A stretch of DNA of 64,000 bases from Leuconostoc mesenteroides subsp. mesenteroides. GTDB taxonomy: Bacteria > Bacillota > Bacilli > Lactobacillales > Lactobacillaceae. The notes beneath the pieces were generated by a model that did no database searches, had not been told where the DNA came from, and saw only the letters and a program-made list of their open reading frames with translations. Location: assembly GCA_009676745.1 (NCBI GenBank), contig CP046062.1:1163501-1227500 (forward strand). Reading direction: 5' to 3'. Every line of letters starts with the position of its first letter. Position 1 is the stretch's first letter. Of this stretch, positions 54,105 to 63,195 are shown in pieces. A program made the translations under genes and the position numbers.

Positions 54105-55627
54105 CACGAGCATTACTTAGCGTTTCTGATAAAAGTGGCTTAGTCCCATTTGCCAAAAATTTGGTTGAATTAGGCTATGAATTAGTCTCCACTGGTGGTA
54201 CACATAGGGTATTGGCAGAAGCTGGGTTAGATGTTATTTCAATTGATGAAGTAACTGACTTTCCAGAAATGTTGGATGGCCGTGTAAAAACGTTGCATCC
54301 ACGTGTTCATGCGGGCTTACTTGCTCGTCGTGATTTACCAGAACATATGGCTAAATTAACAGAATTTGATATCACACCAATTGATATGGTAGTTGTGAAC
54401 TTGTATCCTTTCAAATCAACTATTCAAAAAGAGGGTGTTACAGAAGCAGAGGCCATTGAAAACATCGATATTGGCGGTCCATCAATGTTACGTTCTGCTG
54501 CAAAAAATTTTGCATCAGTTTTGCCAATTGTAGATCCAAAAGATTATGATGCTGTTGTCAATAAGCTAAAAGCCGGTGAAGTTAATCGTGAATATCGTAA
54601 GTTATTAGCCGCAAAAGTATTTCAACATACCGCCAGCTACGATGCTTTGATTGCCAATTATTTGACGGAAACATCGTTTCCTGAAAATCTGACATTACCT
54701 TACGAAAAATTTGATGATATGCGTTACGGTGAAAATCCACATCAACCAGCTGCTGCTTATCAGACAGCCTTACCAGAAACCTATTCGGTTTTGAATGCTG
54801 ATATTTTGCACGGTAAGCAATTGTCGTATAATAATATTCGTGATGCTGATGCGGCACTTAGAATAATTGCTGAATATGAAGAAACGACAGTTGTTACAGT
54901 TAAGCACATGAATCCAGCTGGAATAGGGCAGGGACAAACTTTGGAAGCTGCTTGGGATCAAGCTTTTGCTGCTGATGATGTTTCAATTTTTGGTGGTATT
55001 GTTGCGCTTAATCGTGAAGTTGACGCAGCAACTGCAGAAAAAATGCATGCTATTTTCCTTGAGATTATTATTGCACCAAGCTTTACACCGGAAGCATATG
55101 AAATCTTAGCAGCTAAGAAAAATCTTCGTTTATTAACGTTACCATTTACAACAAATATTCCACAAAAATTAGAAGTCACTTCCGTATTGGGTGGAGTTGT
55201 TGTACAAGAACGTGATTTGGTTGGCGAGTCTGAAGATAATTTTACCGTGGTTTCAAAAGCACAGCCTACCAAAGAACAGTTACAGGCAATGATTTTTGCT
55301 CAAAAAGTAGTGAAACATGTGAAGTCAAATGCTATTGTTGTCGCTCGTAATGGTCAAACATTGGGTATCGGTGCAGGACAGCCTAATCGTATTGATTCAG
55401 TTGTTTACTCAATCCAAAAGGCAGAAAAAAAACCAGGATTTGATGAAGCTGTATTAGCTTCAGATGCATTTTTCCCAATGGATGATTCTGTCCAGTATGC
55501 AGCGGAACATGGTATTAAAGCGATTGTTGAACCTGGCGGATCTATCAAAGATAAGGATTCAATTGCCAAGGCTGATGAATTAGGCGTTGTCTTAATCTTC
55601 AGTGGTACACGACACTTTAAACATTAA
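54101..55627 (+). CDS. purH: Bifunctional AICAR transformylase/IMP cyclohydrolase
   Basis: The 508-aa protein performs the last two steps to IMP. The N-terminal MGS-like IMP cyclohydrolase domain (~1-190) contains [17 protein letters not shown] and [17 protein letters not shown]. The C-terminal transformylase (~200-508) contains [14 protein letters not shown], the catalytic [12 protein letters not shown] and [11 protein letters not shown]. It closes the operon; purB and purA are not in this window. A strong terminator follows. Confidence 0.97.
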   Translation: MTRALLSVSDKSGLVPFAKNLVELGYELVSTGGTHRVLAEAGLDVISIDEVTDFPEMLDGRVKTLHPRVHAGLLARRDLPEHMAKLTEFDITPIDMVVVNLYPFKSTIQKEGVTEAEAIENIDIGGPSMLRSAAKNFASVLPIVDPKDYDAVVNKLKAGEVNREYRKLLAAKVFQHTASYDALIANYLTETSFPENLTLPYEKFDDMRYGENPHQPAAAYQTALPETYSVLNADILHGKQLSYNNIRDADAALRIIAEYEETTVVTVKHMNPAGIGQGQTLEAAWDQAFAADDVSIFGGIVALNREVDAATAEKMHAIFLEIIIAPSFTPEAYEILAAKKNLRLLTLPFTTNIPQKLEVTSVLGGVVVQERDLVGESEDNFTVVSKAQPTKEQLQAMIFAQKVVKHVKSNAIVVARNGQTLGIGAGQPNRIDSVVYSIQKAEKKPGFDEAVLASDAFFPMDDSVQYAAEHGIKAIVEPGGSIKDKDSIAKADELGVVLIFSGTRHFKH

Positions 55628-55637
55628 AATTTTGCCT

Positions 55638-55665
55638 AAAAAAGCGCTATTTAGAGCGCTTTTTT
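55638..55665 (+). terminator. Rho-independent terminator of the pur operon
   Basis: AAAAAAGCGCT (55638-55648) pairs perfectly with AGCGCTTTTTT (55655-55665) around a 6-base loop. Confidence 0.92.
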
Positions 55666-55667
55666 AG

Positions 55668-55696
55668 TTGAATCACAATATTTTTTTAGGTATACT
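55668..55696 (+). promoter_or_regulatory. Sigma-A promoter of the yhaO-yhaN-yhaM operon
   Basis: TTGAAT (55668-55673), a 17-base spacer and TATACT (55691-55696) predict a start near 55703, about 30 bases before the yhaO ATG. Confidence 0.7.
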
Positions 55697-55704
55697 TATT
55701 TATA

Positions 55705-55718
55705 CGAACAAATATTCG
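55705..55718 (+). promoter_or_regulatory. SOS-box (LexA/DinR)-like operator over the yhaO start site
   Basis: CGAACAAATATTCG matches the Gram-positive LexA box CGAAC-N4-GTTCG at nine of ten conserved positions. It sits right after the -10 box, over the predicted transcription start, the place expected for a repressor. The downstream genes encode DNA-repair-type nucleases. Confidence 0.6.
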
Positions 55719-55731
55719 CTTAGGAGATCAT

Positions 55732-56904
55732 ATGAAATTTATTCATGCAGGTGATGTGCATCTTGGTAATCCTTTTTCTGGTCTGGATAAGCAATTGCCA
55801 TTTATGCTAAAAAAAACAGTTCAAACAGCAACCATTAAGGCATTTGAGCAATTAATTGATGATGCTATTTCTGCTGAGGTTGATTTTATCTTATTCCCAG
55901 GAGATTTATATAATTCAGCTGAGAATAGTCCATTTATTCAAGAAGTAGTGAGCAAACAATTTCAACGACTTTCAGATATGAAGATTGATGTTTTTTTAAG
56001 TTTTGGTAATCATGACTTTGAAGCAGATACGAGAAACCATCTGCCCTGGCCAAGCAATATCCACGTTTTTAATCAAGAAGTAGAAACAAAAATAAAAGTA
56101 CTTCATTCAGGAGAAAAAGTTGCATTGACGGGCTTTAGTTATCAAACGCAACGTCAAACTGAAAAAATTATTGATAGTTTTCCTAGTAAAGGGGATGTTG
56201 ACTATCAAATCGGCTTGTATCATGGTGCACTTGGTGTTGTTGGTAATCCTTACGCACCTTTTTCTGTAAGTGATATGTTGCAAAAGAACTATGATTACTG
56301 GGCCTTGGGACACATTCATATACGTCAGACGCTAAATAAACAGCCCTTTATCGGTTATTCTGGTGTTTTGCAGGGCTTAAATCGTAAAGAAACCGGGGAC
56401 AAAGGCTATTACTTGGTTCACTCTGAGAATCAACGTTTGATGCCAGAATTTAAACGTGTTGCGCAAATTAATTGGGATAGTGCGACGATTTCATCAATGA
56501 CAGATGAGGCTGATCTAATTGATCAAATTATCAATCTCAAAAATGACAAAATAACTTTTTGGTCAATCACTATAACTGCTCAAATTGATGCAACCATTAT
56601 TGAACGAATTAATAGCGGTGTGACATTAGACAAAATTCGTGATCAACTACCAACCAATATGTGGGTCGTTCGTTTAAATGTCGCTAATGCTGGACAGTTA
56701 TCATTAGTTACTGACAATATTGATCAGCAATACTGGACGGACGCGATGAACAAGGTATTTGAAGCATCTAACATAATCAATTATTTGCCAAATCAAGTTC
56801 CTGTATTTATTCGTGAGTATTTCATGAGTGATGATGGTCAGGAAGAGCTTCAAAATGCTATGAAACAATTAATTGCAGAAAGGCGACAAAATAATGAAGA
56901 TTAA
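55732..56904 (+). CDS. yhaO: DNA repair exonuclease, SbcD/Mre11-like (YhaO)
   Basis: The 390-aa protein has the calcineurin-like phosphoesterase motifs of SbcD/Mre11 nucleases: FIHAGDVHLGNPF, FPGDLYNSAEN, LSFGNHDFEADT, GLYHGALG and WALGHIHIRQ, with the full set of metal-binding Asp, His and Asn residues. This closely follows B. subtilis YhaO. The neighbouring gene encodes an SMC-like ATPase, and together they should form an SbcCD/Mre11-Rad50-like complex acting on DNA ends or structures. Its end overlaps the YhaN start. Confidence 0.9.
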   Translation: MKFIHAGDVHLGNPFSGLDKQLPFMLKKTVQTATIKAFEQLIDDAISAEVDFILFPGDLYNSAENSPFIQEVVSKQFQRLSDMKIDVFLSFGNHDFEADTRNHLPWPSNIHVFNQEVETKIKVLHSGEKVALTGFSYQTQRQTEKIIDSFPSKGDVDYQIGLYHGALGVVGNPYAPFSVSDMLQKNYDYWALGHIHIRQTLNKQPFIGYSGVLQGLNRKETGDKGYYLVHSENQRLMPEFKRVAQINWDSATISSMTDEADLIDQIINLKNDKITFWSITITAQIDATIIERINSGVTLDKIRDQLPTNMWVVRLNVANAGQLSLVTDNIDQQYWTDAMNKVFEASNIINYLPNQVPVFIREYFMSDDGQEELQNAMKQLIAERRQNNED

Positions 56905-59257
56905 ACGCTTAGAAATTAGCGGATTTGGCCGTTGGTCGCAAGAATCTTTTGATTTATCAGATGGTATGCAGGTTATTTTCGGACAAAATGAGTCTGGAAA
57001 AACGACCTTAAGAGCATTTATTGTAGGTATCTTATTTGGTTTTCCAACAAAAAAAAATGGTCATAACGTTTACGATCCAAAGGACGGAAGTCAATACGGT
57101 GGTAGTTTAATTTTGGAAACAGATGAGGGTGATGTCAAGATAACGCGTTTGAATCGTACGAAAACAACTTTGACGGTTACACGTTTAATAAATCAAACGG
57201 AAATTATTGATCCAGAAAAGTGGTTAAAACAAAAATTATCGCCACTTACAAGAGAAGCATTTGACGATATTTTTAATTTTAATCAAGAAGACTTAACCCG
57301 AATAGCTCAAATCAAATCAGTAGATTTTCAAAAGCTATTATTAAATATTGGTGCTGTAGGAAGCACAGGTTGGTTAGATGTCATGGATGAATTTGACAAG
57401 TCTGCTGATAAATTATTTGCTCCCCGAGCAAATAAAAGACCTTTAAATATTGCTATTAAAGAATATGAAAATGCAACAGAAGAATTACATCGAAAAAGTG
57501 CTGAATTAGATGAATTCATGTCGACAGAACAAGTACTAACTGATTTAGAAACTAGACAACATGAGCAAGAAGAAAAATTGCTTACTGTTAGCCAACAACT
57601 ACAAGAAACACAACAGCTCATACAGCAATATCAATTATTTGAATCAGCTAAAAAAATAGAGATTGAAAACGTACCATCTATTGATGAAAAACAGGTGGTA
57701 CAAGCACGGCGATTACAAATTGAAGTTGATTCGTTAAGTGAAAGTATTTCACAGCATAATGAAGCGTTAAACAATATTGAAGTGCCTCGTGAAAAGAGTG
57801 ATGATAGCACCGACCAAATGATTTTGACCAAAGCACAAGTAGCACAACGAGATTTGGCAGTGAATACTGAGAAGCGTGCTGATTTGCTAAAACAAAGGGA
57901 ACAAATTGAAGCTCAGTTTGAGGGGGATGTTCCAAAAGGGTTAACAGAAACTGAGTTGCAAAATTTATCTGCTTCAAATGTGTATTTGCTGTTGACTGGT
58001 GTGTTGATTTTAATCCTATTTGTTAGTGTTTTTATAATGCACTGGTCTGCCCTGTGGATGATTGCTTTATCAGTAATTGCAGCCATAGGCATCTTCTATA
58101 AGCAACAAAAGAGAAATCAAATACGCCAAACAATTCAAAAAGCTTATAGTCCGCTTAATGTACAAAACATTAAAAAAATACAGCTTGAGATAGACCAATA
58201 TGAACAACAAAAAAAGGATATTCAAAGATTAAATGAACAAATTGAAAATCAATATGATAGGCTGATTGAACTGATACAGCCAATTGCATTGAAACTTGAT
58301 ATTCAGATTCTTTCAGATTCGCTAGAATTAACTATTGCACAATTAATCAGTGTGCAACAACAAGAAAGTCTTTCAGAGCAAAGTCAGCGAACTATGCATG
58401 TACAACAGCAAAATCAAATCGTTACTGAAATACAACGACAACAGGAAAAATTGTCTGATAAGTTAAACGAACAGAAAATCATTTTTAAGAAATATCATGT
58501 TGCAGATTTGCATGAACTGCAACATGCATTAGATCAATATAATAAAAATGAACAATTAAAGCAGCGCTATCAAGATATCATGAACCAAATTGATGAAAGT
58601 ATGCGCCAAAAATTGTTAAAGTATGATAACGAAACACAATTGCTTGAACGAAAAAAACAGCAACAAAATGACCTAACAATATTGCAAAAACATGCCTTTG
58701 AACTACAAAGTGACATTGCACATTACAAAGCGCAGCAAGAGCAAAGAACTAGTAACGATCAGTTCATGATGTCACAACAAGATCTTGCTAACCAAAAGAC
58801 AGAGCTCATCCAACAATTTGGCGAATATTTAGCAAAAAAAATGAGCGTAAAATGGATAAATCAAGCCTTGCAAGACGCATCTCAAAATCGCTTTCCAAAG
58901 ATGCAACAGCTAGCAACGGATTACTTTCAAAAACTTACAGACAGTCGATATGTGGATATCCAATTCGACAAAAATACATTGCAGGTCGTGAGAAATGATC
59001 GACAAAAGTTTAGCGTAGTAGAATTATCTACCGGAACACAAGAACAATTATATGTGGCTTTCCGTTTAGCATTAAGCCAAGTTATTCGGGATATTATTAA
59101 CATGCCTATTCTAGTAGATGAAGGCTTTGTTAATTTTGATTTTGGTCGCAAACAAAACGTTATAGCGTTATTAACTGATATTGGACGAAATCAGCAAGTT
59201 ATTTATTGGACAGCTGATATGCATAACGAACACTTTGACAAAGTGTTAGAATTATAA
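56894..59257 (+). CDS. yhaN: SMC/Rad50-like AAA ATPase (YhaN)
   Basis: The 787-aa protein is the ATPase partner of YhaO. Walker A GQNESGKTT is at residues ~33-41. Long glutamine-rich coiled coils follow (~200-355 and ~410-660). The ABC signature LSTGTQEQLYVAFRLAL and Walker B ILVDEGFVNFD lie near the C-terminus (~715-745). Between the coiled coils (~361-405) are two hydrophobic helices, so the hinge appears membrane-bound. It is shorter than the Bacillus protein. ATG 56894 lies within the end of yhaO. Confidence 0.85.
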   Translation: MKIKRLEISGFGRWSQESFDLSDGMQVIFGQNESGKTTLRAFIVGILFGFPTKKNGHNVYDPKDGSQYGGSLILETDEGDVKITRLNRTKTTLTVTRLINQTEIIDPEKWLKQKLSPLTREAFDDIFNFNQEDLTRIAQIKSVDFQKLLLNIGAVGSTGWLDVMDEFDKSADKLFAPRANKRPLNIAIKEYENATEELHRKSAELDEFMSTEQVLTDLETRQHEQEEKLLTVSQQLQETQQLIQQYQLFESAKKIEIENVPSIDEKQVVQARRLQIEVDSLSESISQHNEALNNIEVPREKSDDSTDQMILTKAQVAQRDLAVNTEKRADLLKQREQIEAQFEGDVPKGLTETELQNLSASNVYLLLTGVLILILFVSVFIMHWSALWMIALSVIAAIGIFYKQQKRNQIRQTIQKAYSPLNVQNIKKIQLEIDQYEQQKKDIQRLNEQIENQYDRLIELIQPIALKLDIQILSDSLELTIAQLISVQQQESLSEQSQRTMHVQQQNQIVTEIQRQQEKLSDKLNEQKIIFKKYHVADLHELQHALDQYNKNEQLKQRYQDIMNQIDESMRQKLLKYDNETQLLERKKQQQNDLTILQKHAFELQSDIAHYKAQQEQRTSNDQFMMSQQDLANQKTELIQQFGEYLAKKMSVKWINQALQDASQNRFPKMQQLATDYFQKLTDSRYVDIQFDKNTLQVVRNDRQKFSVVELSTGTQEQLYVAFRLALSQVIRDIINMPILVDEGFVNFDFGRKQNVIALLTDIGRNQQVIYWTADMHNEHFDKVLEL

Positions 59258-59284
59258 TTAATTAAGCTGGTAAGGGGCCATGAG

Positions 59285-60235
59285 ATGAAAAAATTATTAG
59301 CAGAGTATCAAGATACAGAACATATTGATACTTTTGCATTAATCAAAGCAGCAGAGGTACGTTTGACAAAAACTGGGAAAACTTATATCAGTGTACTGTT
59401 TTCGGATCGCTCAGGGGATTTACCTGGTAACCTTTGGGATGCTACTGATGAACAAATTAAGACTTTGGTTCCTGGGAAAGTCGTTAGTTTACAGGGTGTT
59501 AGGGGATCATATCGTGATCAACCTCAGATACAAATTACCCACATTAGGTTAACTGAAGCTGGGGAACCAGATAGTCCTTCGGATTTTATGACTCATGCGC
59601 CAGTGAAAGAAGCTGATATGAGCGAAGAACTGAGTGACTTTATCTTATCCATTGCTAATCCGACCTGGAATAGATTAGTTAGAAAGCTATTTACACAATA
59701 TAATGATTTATTTTTAAAATATCCTGCTGCAAAAATGAATCATCATGCATTTGGAGGAGGACTGAGTTTTCACTCGTTGTCGATTGCTAAACTAGCAAAG
59801 AATATTGTTTTACAATACCCGCAACTTAATCAGGATTTGCTGATTTCTGGTGCCTTGTTGCACGACCTGGGAAAAGTGATCGAACTTTCTGGACCAATTG
59901 CTACACAGTATACATTGGCGGGAAACTTAATTGGTCATATTACATTAATTGATGAGCAAATCGTTTTGGCAGCAAATGAGTTGCATTTTGATTTGCAAAG
60001 TGAAGAAATGATTGTTTTACGTCATGTGGTGCTAGCACATCATGGTTTACTAGAATTTGGATCTCCTGTTCGTCCGGCATTAATAGAAGCAGAAGTTCTT
60101 CATCAACTCGATGAATTGGATGCAGGGATTCAGATGATGACGGGGGCTTTAGAAAAAACAAATTCAGGGTCATTTTCTGATAAAGTATTCGGCTTAGACA
60201 ATCGGAAGTTTTACAAACCTGAAGAGAATTGGTAA
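59285..60235 (+). CDS. yhaM: 3'-5' exoribonuclease YhaM
   Basis: The 316-aa protein has an N-terminal OB-fold nucleic-acid-binding domain (TYISVLFSDRSGDLPGNLWD, ~30-95) and a C-terminal HD domain with MNHHAFGGGLSFHSLSIAKL, LLHDLGKVIEL and VVLAHHG. This matches B. subtilis YhaM, a Mn2+/Co2+-dependent 3'-5' exonuclease acting on RNA and single-stranded DNA. It is the third gene of the conserved yhaO-yhaN-yhaM operon, 27 bases after yhaN. Confidence 0.94.
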   Translation: MKKLLAEYQDTEHIDTFALIKAAEVRLTKTGKTYISVLFSDRSGDLPGNLWDATDEQIKTLVPGKVVSLQGVRGSYRDQPQIQITHIRLTEAGEPDSPSDFMTHAPVKEADMSEELSDFILSIANPTWNRLVRKLFTQYNDLFLKYPAAKMNHHAFGGGLSFHSLSIAKLAKNIVLQYPQLNQDLLISGALLHDLGKVIELSGPIATQYTLAGNLIGHITLIDEQIVLAANELHFDLQSEEMIVLRHVVLAHHGLLEFGSPVRPALIEAEVLHQLDELDAGIQMMTGALEKTNSGSFSDKVFGLDNRKFYKPEENW

Positions 60236-60335
60236 CCAAAATGATGATATAAAAATCCAGCATAAGTTTTTTTATTTGTCTATATAGTACTGAATCTAAG
60301 TTAAAGTACAGTGTTGAAATACTAATATTATATTT

Positions 60336-60364
60336 TTGAACGTCTGTCATTTCAGTGATACAAT
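60336..60364 (+). promoter_or_regulatory. Sigma-A promoter of the phosphodiesterase-folC unit
   Basis: TTGAAC (60336-60341), a 17-base spacer and TACAAT (60359-60364) predict a start near 60371, 38 bases before the ATG. Confidence 0.65.
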
Positions 60365-60408
60365 AATCAAATATAAATATTTGTCATTTGACGAGAAAGA
60401 AGAAACAT

Positions 60409-61698
60409 ATGACTGTTAAAAACCCGTTAATAATTGTATCTTTTGATGCTATGGGTGCTGAAGATGTTGCAGAGCATATTGATTTGATGCCTAATGTTGC
60501 TGATTTAATTGCTCGGGGAACCCATGTAAAAAAAGTTGAAGGTATTTATCCAACGCTAACTTATCCTTCACATACAACTATTATGACTGGTGTTTATCCC
60601 GCCAAGCATGGCATTATAAATAATACAAAAATCCAGCCGGAATTGGGAGATTCACCAGACTGGTTTTGGTACGCGCGAGACATAAAAACGCCCACTTTAT
60701 TTGATTTGGCACACGATAAGGGCTTGAAAACAGCTGCCTTTTTATGGCCTGTTTCAGCGAAAGCACCAATTACATGGAATATTGCTGAAATTTTCCCTAA
60801 TCGGATTTGGACCAACCAATATTTTGTGTCTTTTCATGCTAGTTCACCCTATTTTTTGTTTGACATGAACAGAAAATTCGGTAAATTACGCAAAGGAATT
60901 GCTCAGCCTCAGCTAGACCAATTTATCACAAAAGCTGCAGTAGACACCATTAAACATAAAAAGCCAGATATGACAGCTATTCATTTAGTTGATATGGATT
61001 CACATCGACACAAATATGGCGTGCATTCTAAGCAAGCTTATGAGGCTTTAAAAAGGCTAGATAGCAATCTGGGTGATATTATTCAAGCAACAAAAGATGC
61101 AGGTACTTTTGAACAAACTAATTTTGTTGTTTTGGGTGATCATTTTCAAATTGACGTTGCGAATATGATACATTTAAATAAACTGTTTGCCATTAATAAT
61201 TGGCTCACTGTGACTGACAAAGGACTAATTGCAAATGATTGGCGAGTATTAGCCAAAACAACTGATGGGTCCACATATATTTACATAAAAGATCTGTCAC
61301 TAGTAGAGGAAGTTCGCGCTGCTATACAGCAAGTACCAGGTATCGAAATGATTTATACTTCTACAGATATTATCAAATGGCACATTAATCCAGAAGCCAC
61401 TTTTATTGTTGAAGCGCAAAATGGCTTTTTCTTTACAGATGAAGTTGATCGTCCAGTGGTTGTGGAGGCTACAGACGAGAAGGAGTTAGGTCAAAGTGAT
61501 CGCTATAAAGCAGTACATGGATTCAGGCCGGACAAAGAAGGCTATCAGACTACACTTGTGATGGCTGGACCAGATATTGCGCATGGCATCGTTGAAGAAG
61601 CGAGCTTAGTAGATGAAGCACCTACGATGGCACAATTACTTAATCTGGAATTCGAAAATGTTTTAGACGGCATACCGCTCACCAAAGCGTTTAAATGA
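60409..61698 (+). CDS. Nucleotide pyrophosphatase/phosphodiesterase family protein (alkaline phosphatase superfamily)
   Basis: The 429-aa protein belongs to the NPP branch of the alkaline phosphatase superfamily. Metal ligands are seen in VSFDAMGAEDV (Asp), YPTLTYPSHTTIMTGVYP (nucleophilic Thr), HLVDMDSHRHKYG (Asp, His), LGDHFQ (Asp, His) and a C-terminal AVHGFRP (His). There is no signal peptide, so it appears cytosolic. The substrate (nucleotide, phosphodiester lipid or sugar) cannot be told. ATG 60409 behind AAAGAAG is chosen over an in-frame codon at 60388. FolC follows after 24 bases. Confidence 0.88.
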   Translation: MTVKNPLIIVSFDAMGAEDVAEHIDLMPNVADLIARGTHVKKVEGIYPTLTYPSHTTIMTGVYPAKHGIINNTKIQPELGDSPDWFWYARDIKTPTLFDLAHDKGLKTAAFLWPVSAKAPITWNIAEIFPNRIWTNQYFVSFHASSPYFLFDMNRKFGKLRKGIAQPQLDQFITKAAVDTIKHKKPDMTAIHLVDMDSHRHKYGVHSKQAYEALKRLDSNLGDIIQATKDAGTFEQTNFVVLGDHFQIDVANMIHLNKLFAINNWLTVTDKGLIANDWRVLAKTTDGSTYIYIKDLSLVEEVRAAIQQVPGIEMIYTSTDIIKWHINPEATFIVEAQNGFFFTDEVDRPVVVEATDEKELGQSDRYKAVHGFRPDKEGYQTTLVMAGPDIAHGIVEEASLVDEAPTMAQLLNLEFENVLDGIPLTKAFK

Positions 61699-61722
61699 AA
61701 ATATCTTTTTTGGAGATTTACT

Positions 61723-63048
61723 GTGGATAAGAAAATGGATAAAAGCGAGTTGAAAGTTTCAACGCGCTACAAGACAGTATTAAAAAGTCTGGACAATACA
61801 TGGCGTATTCTAGATAAAGGTAGGGTGGCTGTACTAAAAGAGGTATTGACGTGGTTAGGGCATCCCGACAAGTCATTAAAAATTATTCATATTGCTGGAA
61901 CCAATGGTAAAGGGTCAACAGGTACAATGTTGGGATCAATTTTAAAGACCAATGGATATACCTATGGTCATTTTTCAAGTCCTTTTATCATGGATGATCG
62001 TGAACAAATCCGTATTAACGGGGAAATGATATCCAAAAGAGATTTTTTAAAATATTATGATCAGCTAGTTGTTCTTTTTAAACATCACGACGTGCCACTT
62101 TATTATTTATCTTATTTTGAGTATTTTACGATTATCTCATTGCTGGCATTTGTTGATCAAAAAGTAGATTTGGTTATTTTTGAAACGGGGTTAGGTGGTC
62201 TTTGGGATGCTACCAATGCGATTGAAACACCAATGTTAACTGTTTTTACTAAAATTAGTATTGATCATCAAAATTTGTTAGGCCATAATGTCGCCGAAAT
62301 TGCTCAGAATAAGGCTGCTATTATCAAACCAGGTACATGGGTAATTGATTATCCTGGACAAGATATTGAAGCCAAAAAGGTATTAAGAGCACGAACAGAA
62401 AAGGTTGGCGCACGTTGGTTCGAATATAAGCGGGATGAAATAATTATAGCTAATACCTCGCCATCCGGGCTTGATTTGATTATTAATGGCAAGAGTGGTT
62501 ATTTCTTAAGTATGGCTGGCGCTTTTCAAGTTCATAATTTCAGTATCGTATTAAAAACAAAAGCGGCATTAATTGAAAAAGGATATCAATTTGACGCCGA
62601 AAAGACTCGTAATGGTATTGCTAATGTGAAAATGTTGGGGCGAATGAATTATCATGCTGATAAAAACATTTTGTTTGATGCTGCTCATAATGTTGATGGC
62701 ATGCAAGCATTAGTCTCTGCATTGAATTCCTGGCACTTAAAAATTAAGCCGACTTTGATTTTAGGTGTTCTCAAGGACAAAGATTATCATGAGATGCTGG
62801 ATGAAATTATACCGTTTGTTCAGCGCGTCATTACTGTCACACCGAATAACAAAACAAGAGCATTATCTGCAGACGAATTGGCAACTGATATTTTATCGAA
62901 CTATCCAAGTATTGAGGTTGAGATTGCCAATGATGCTTCTGCAGCTATCTCGCTTGCAATGCGTGTTCGTGAATCTTCTCAAGCATTGATTGTTGTTACT
63001 GGGTCATTCTACACGTTAAGCGCAATTCACAGGGAAGGTCGTATTTAG
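61723..63048 (+). CDS. folC: Folylpolyglutamate synthase (possibly bifunctional dihydrofolate synthase)
   Basis: The 441-aa Mur-ligase-like enzyme adds glutamates to folates, and in bifunctional forms makes dihydrofolate. The ATP loop HIAGTNGKGSTGTMLGSIL (~55), the GYTYGHFSSPFI element, ETGLGGLWDATN, and FDAAHNVDGMQALV are diagnostic. GTG 61723 behind TGGAG is preferred; an in-frame ATG at 61735 is possible. Its product retains and activates the folates used by Fhs, PurN and PurH. Confidence 0.94.
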   Translation: MDKKMDKSELKVSTRYKTVLKSLDNTWRILDKGRVAVLKEVLTWLGHPDKSLKIIHIAGTNGKGSTGTMLGSILKTNGYTYGHFSSPFIMDDREQIRINGEMISKRDFLKYYDQLVVLFKHHDVPLYYLSYFEYFTIISLLAFVDQKVDLVIFETGLGGLWDATNAIETPMLTVFTKISIDHQNLLGHNVAEIAQNKAAIIKPGTWVIDYPGQDIEAKKVLRARTEKVGARWFEYKRDEIIIANTSPSGLDLIINGKSGYFLSMAGAFQVHNFSIVLKTKAALIEKGYQFDAEKTRNGIANVKMLGRMNYHADKNILFDAAHNVDGMQALVSALNSWHLKIKPTLILGVLKDKDYHEMLDEIIPFVQRVITVTPNNKTRALSADELATDILSNYPSIEVEIANDASAAISLAMRVRESSQALIVVTGSFYTLSAIHREGRI

Positions 63049-63122
63049 TGCTAATTTAAAAATAATGTTGCGTATTAGTAACCTGAATCAATGACCTATT
63101 CACTTTTTGGGTTGTTAATATT

Positions 63123-63151
63123 TTGTGAAAATGTCTTTCTCATGTTAAAAT
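63123..63151 (+). promoter_or_regulatory. Promoter of the dihydrouridine synthase gene
   Basis: TTGTGA (63123-63128), a 17-base spacer and TAAAAT (63146-63151), with an extended TG at 63143-63144, lie 45 bases before the dus ATG. Confidence 0.65.
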
Positions 63152-63195
63152 GGGAGAGATATTTTTATGAGTATGAAACTTTATGAGGCAAAATA

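Noticed and set aside
54101..55627. PurH motif KHMNPAG, with A where many bacteria have C
   Set aside because: The human enzyme also has PAG in this position, so it is normal variation and not a sign of inactivity.
55681..55718. PurBox interpretation of the CGAAC site before yhaO
   Set aside because: The symmetric CGAAC-N4-ATTCG arrangement and repair-type downstream genes fit a LexA box better; flanks match the PurBox consensus poorly.
63049..63120. Terminator after folC (AACC...GGTT with inner GAAT/ATTC)
   Set aside because: The stem is interrupted and no T-run follows the 3' arm, so it cannot be supported as a terminator.
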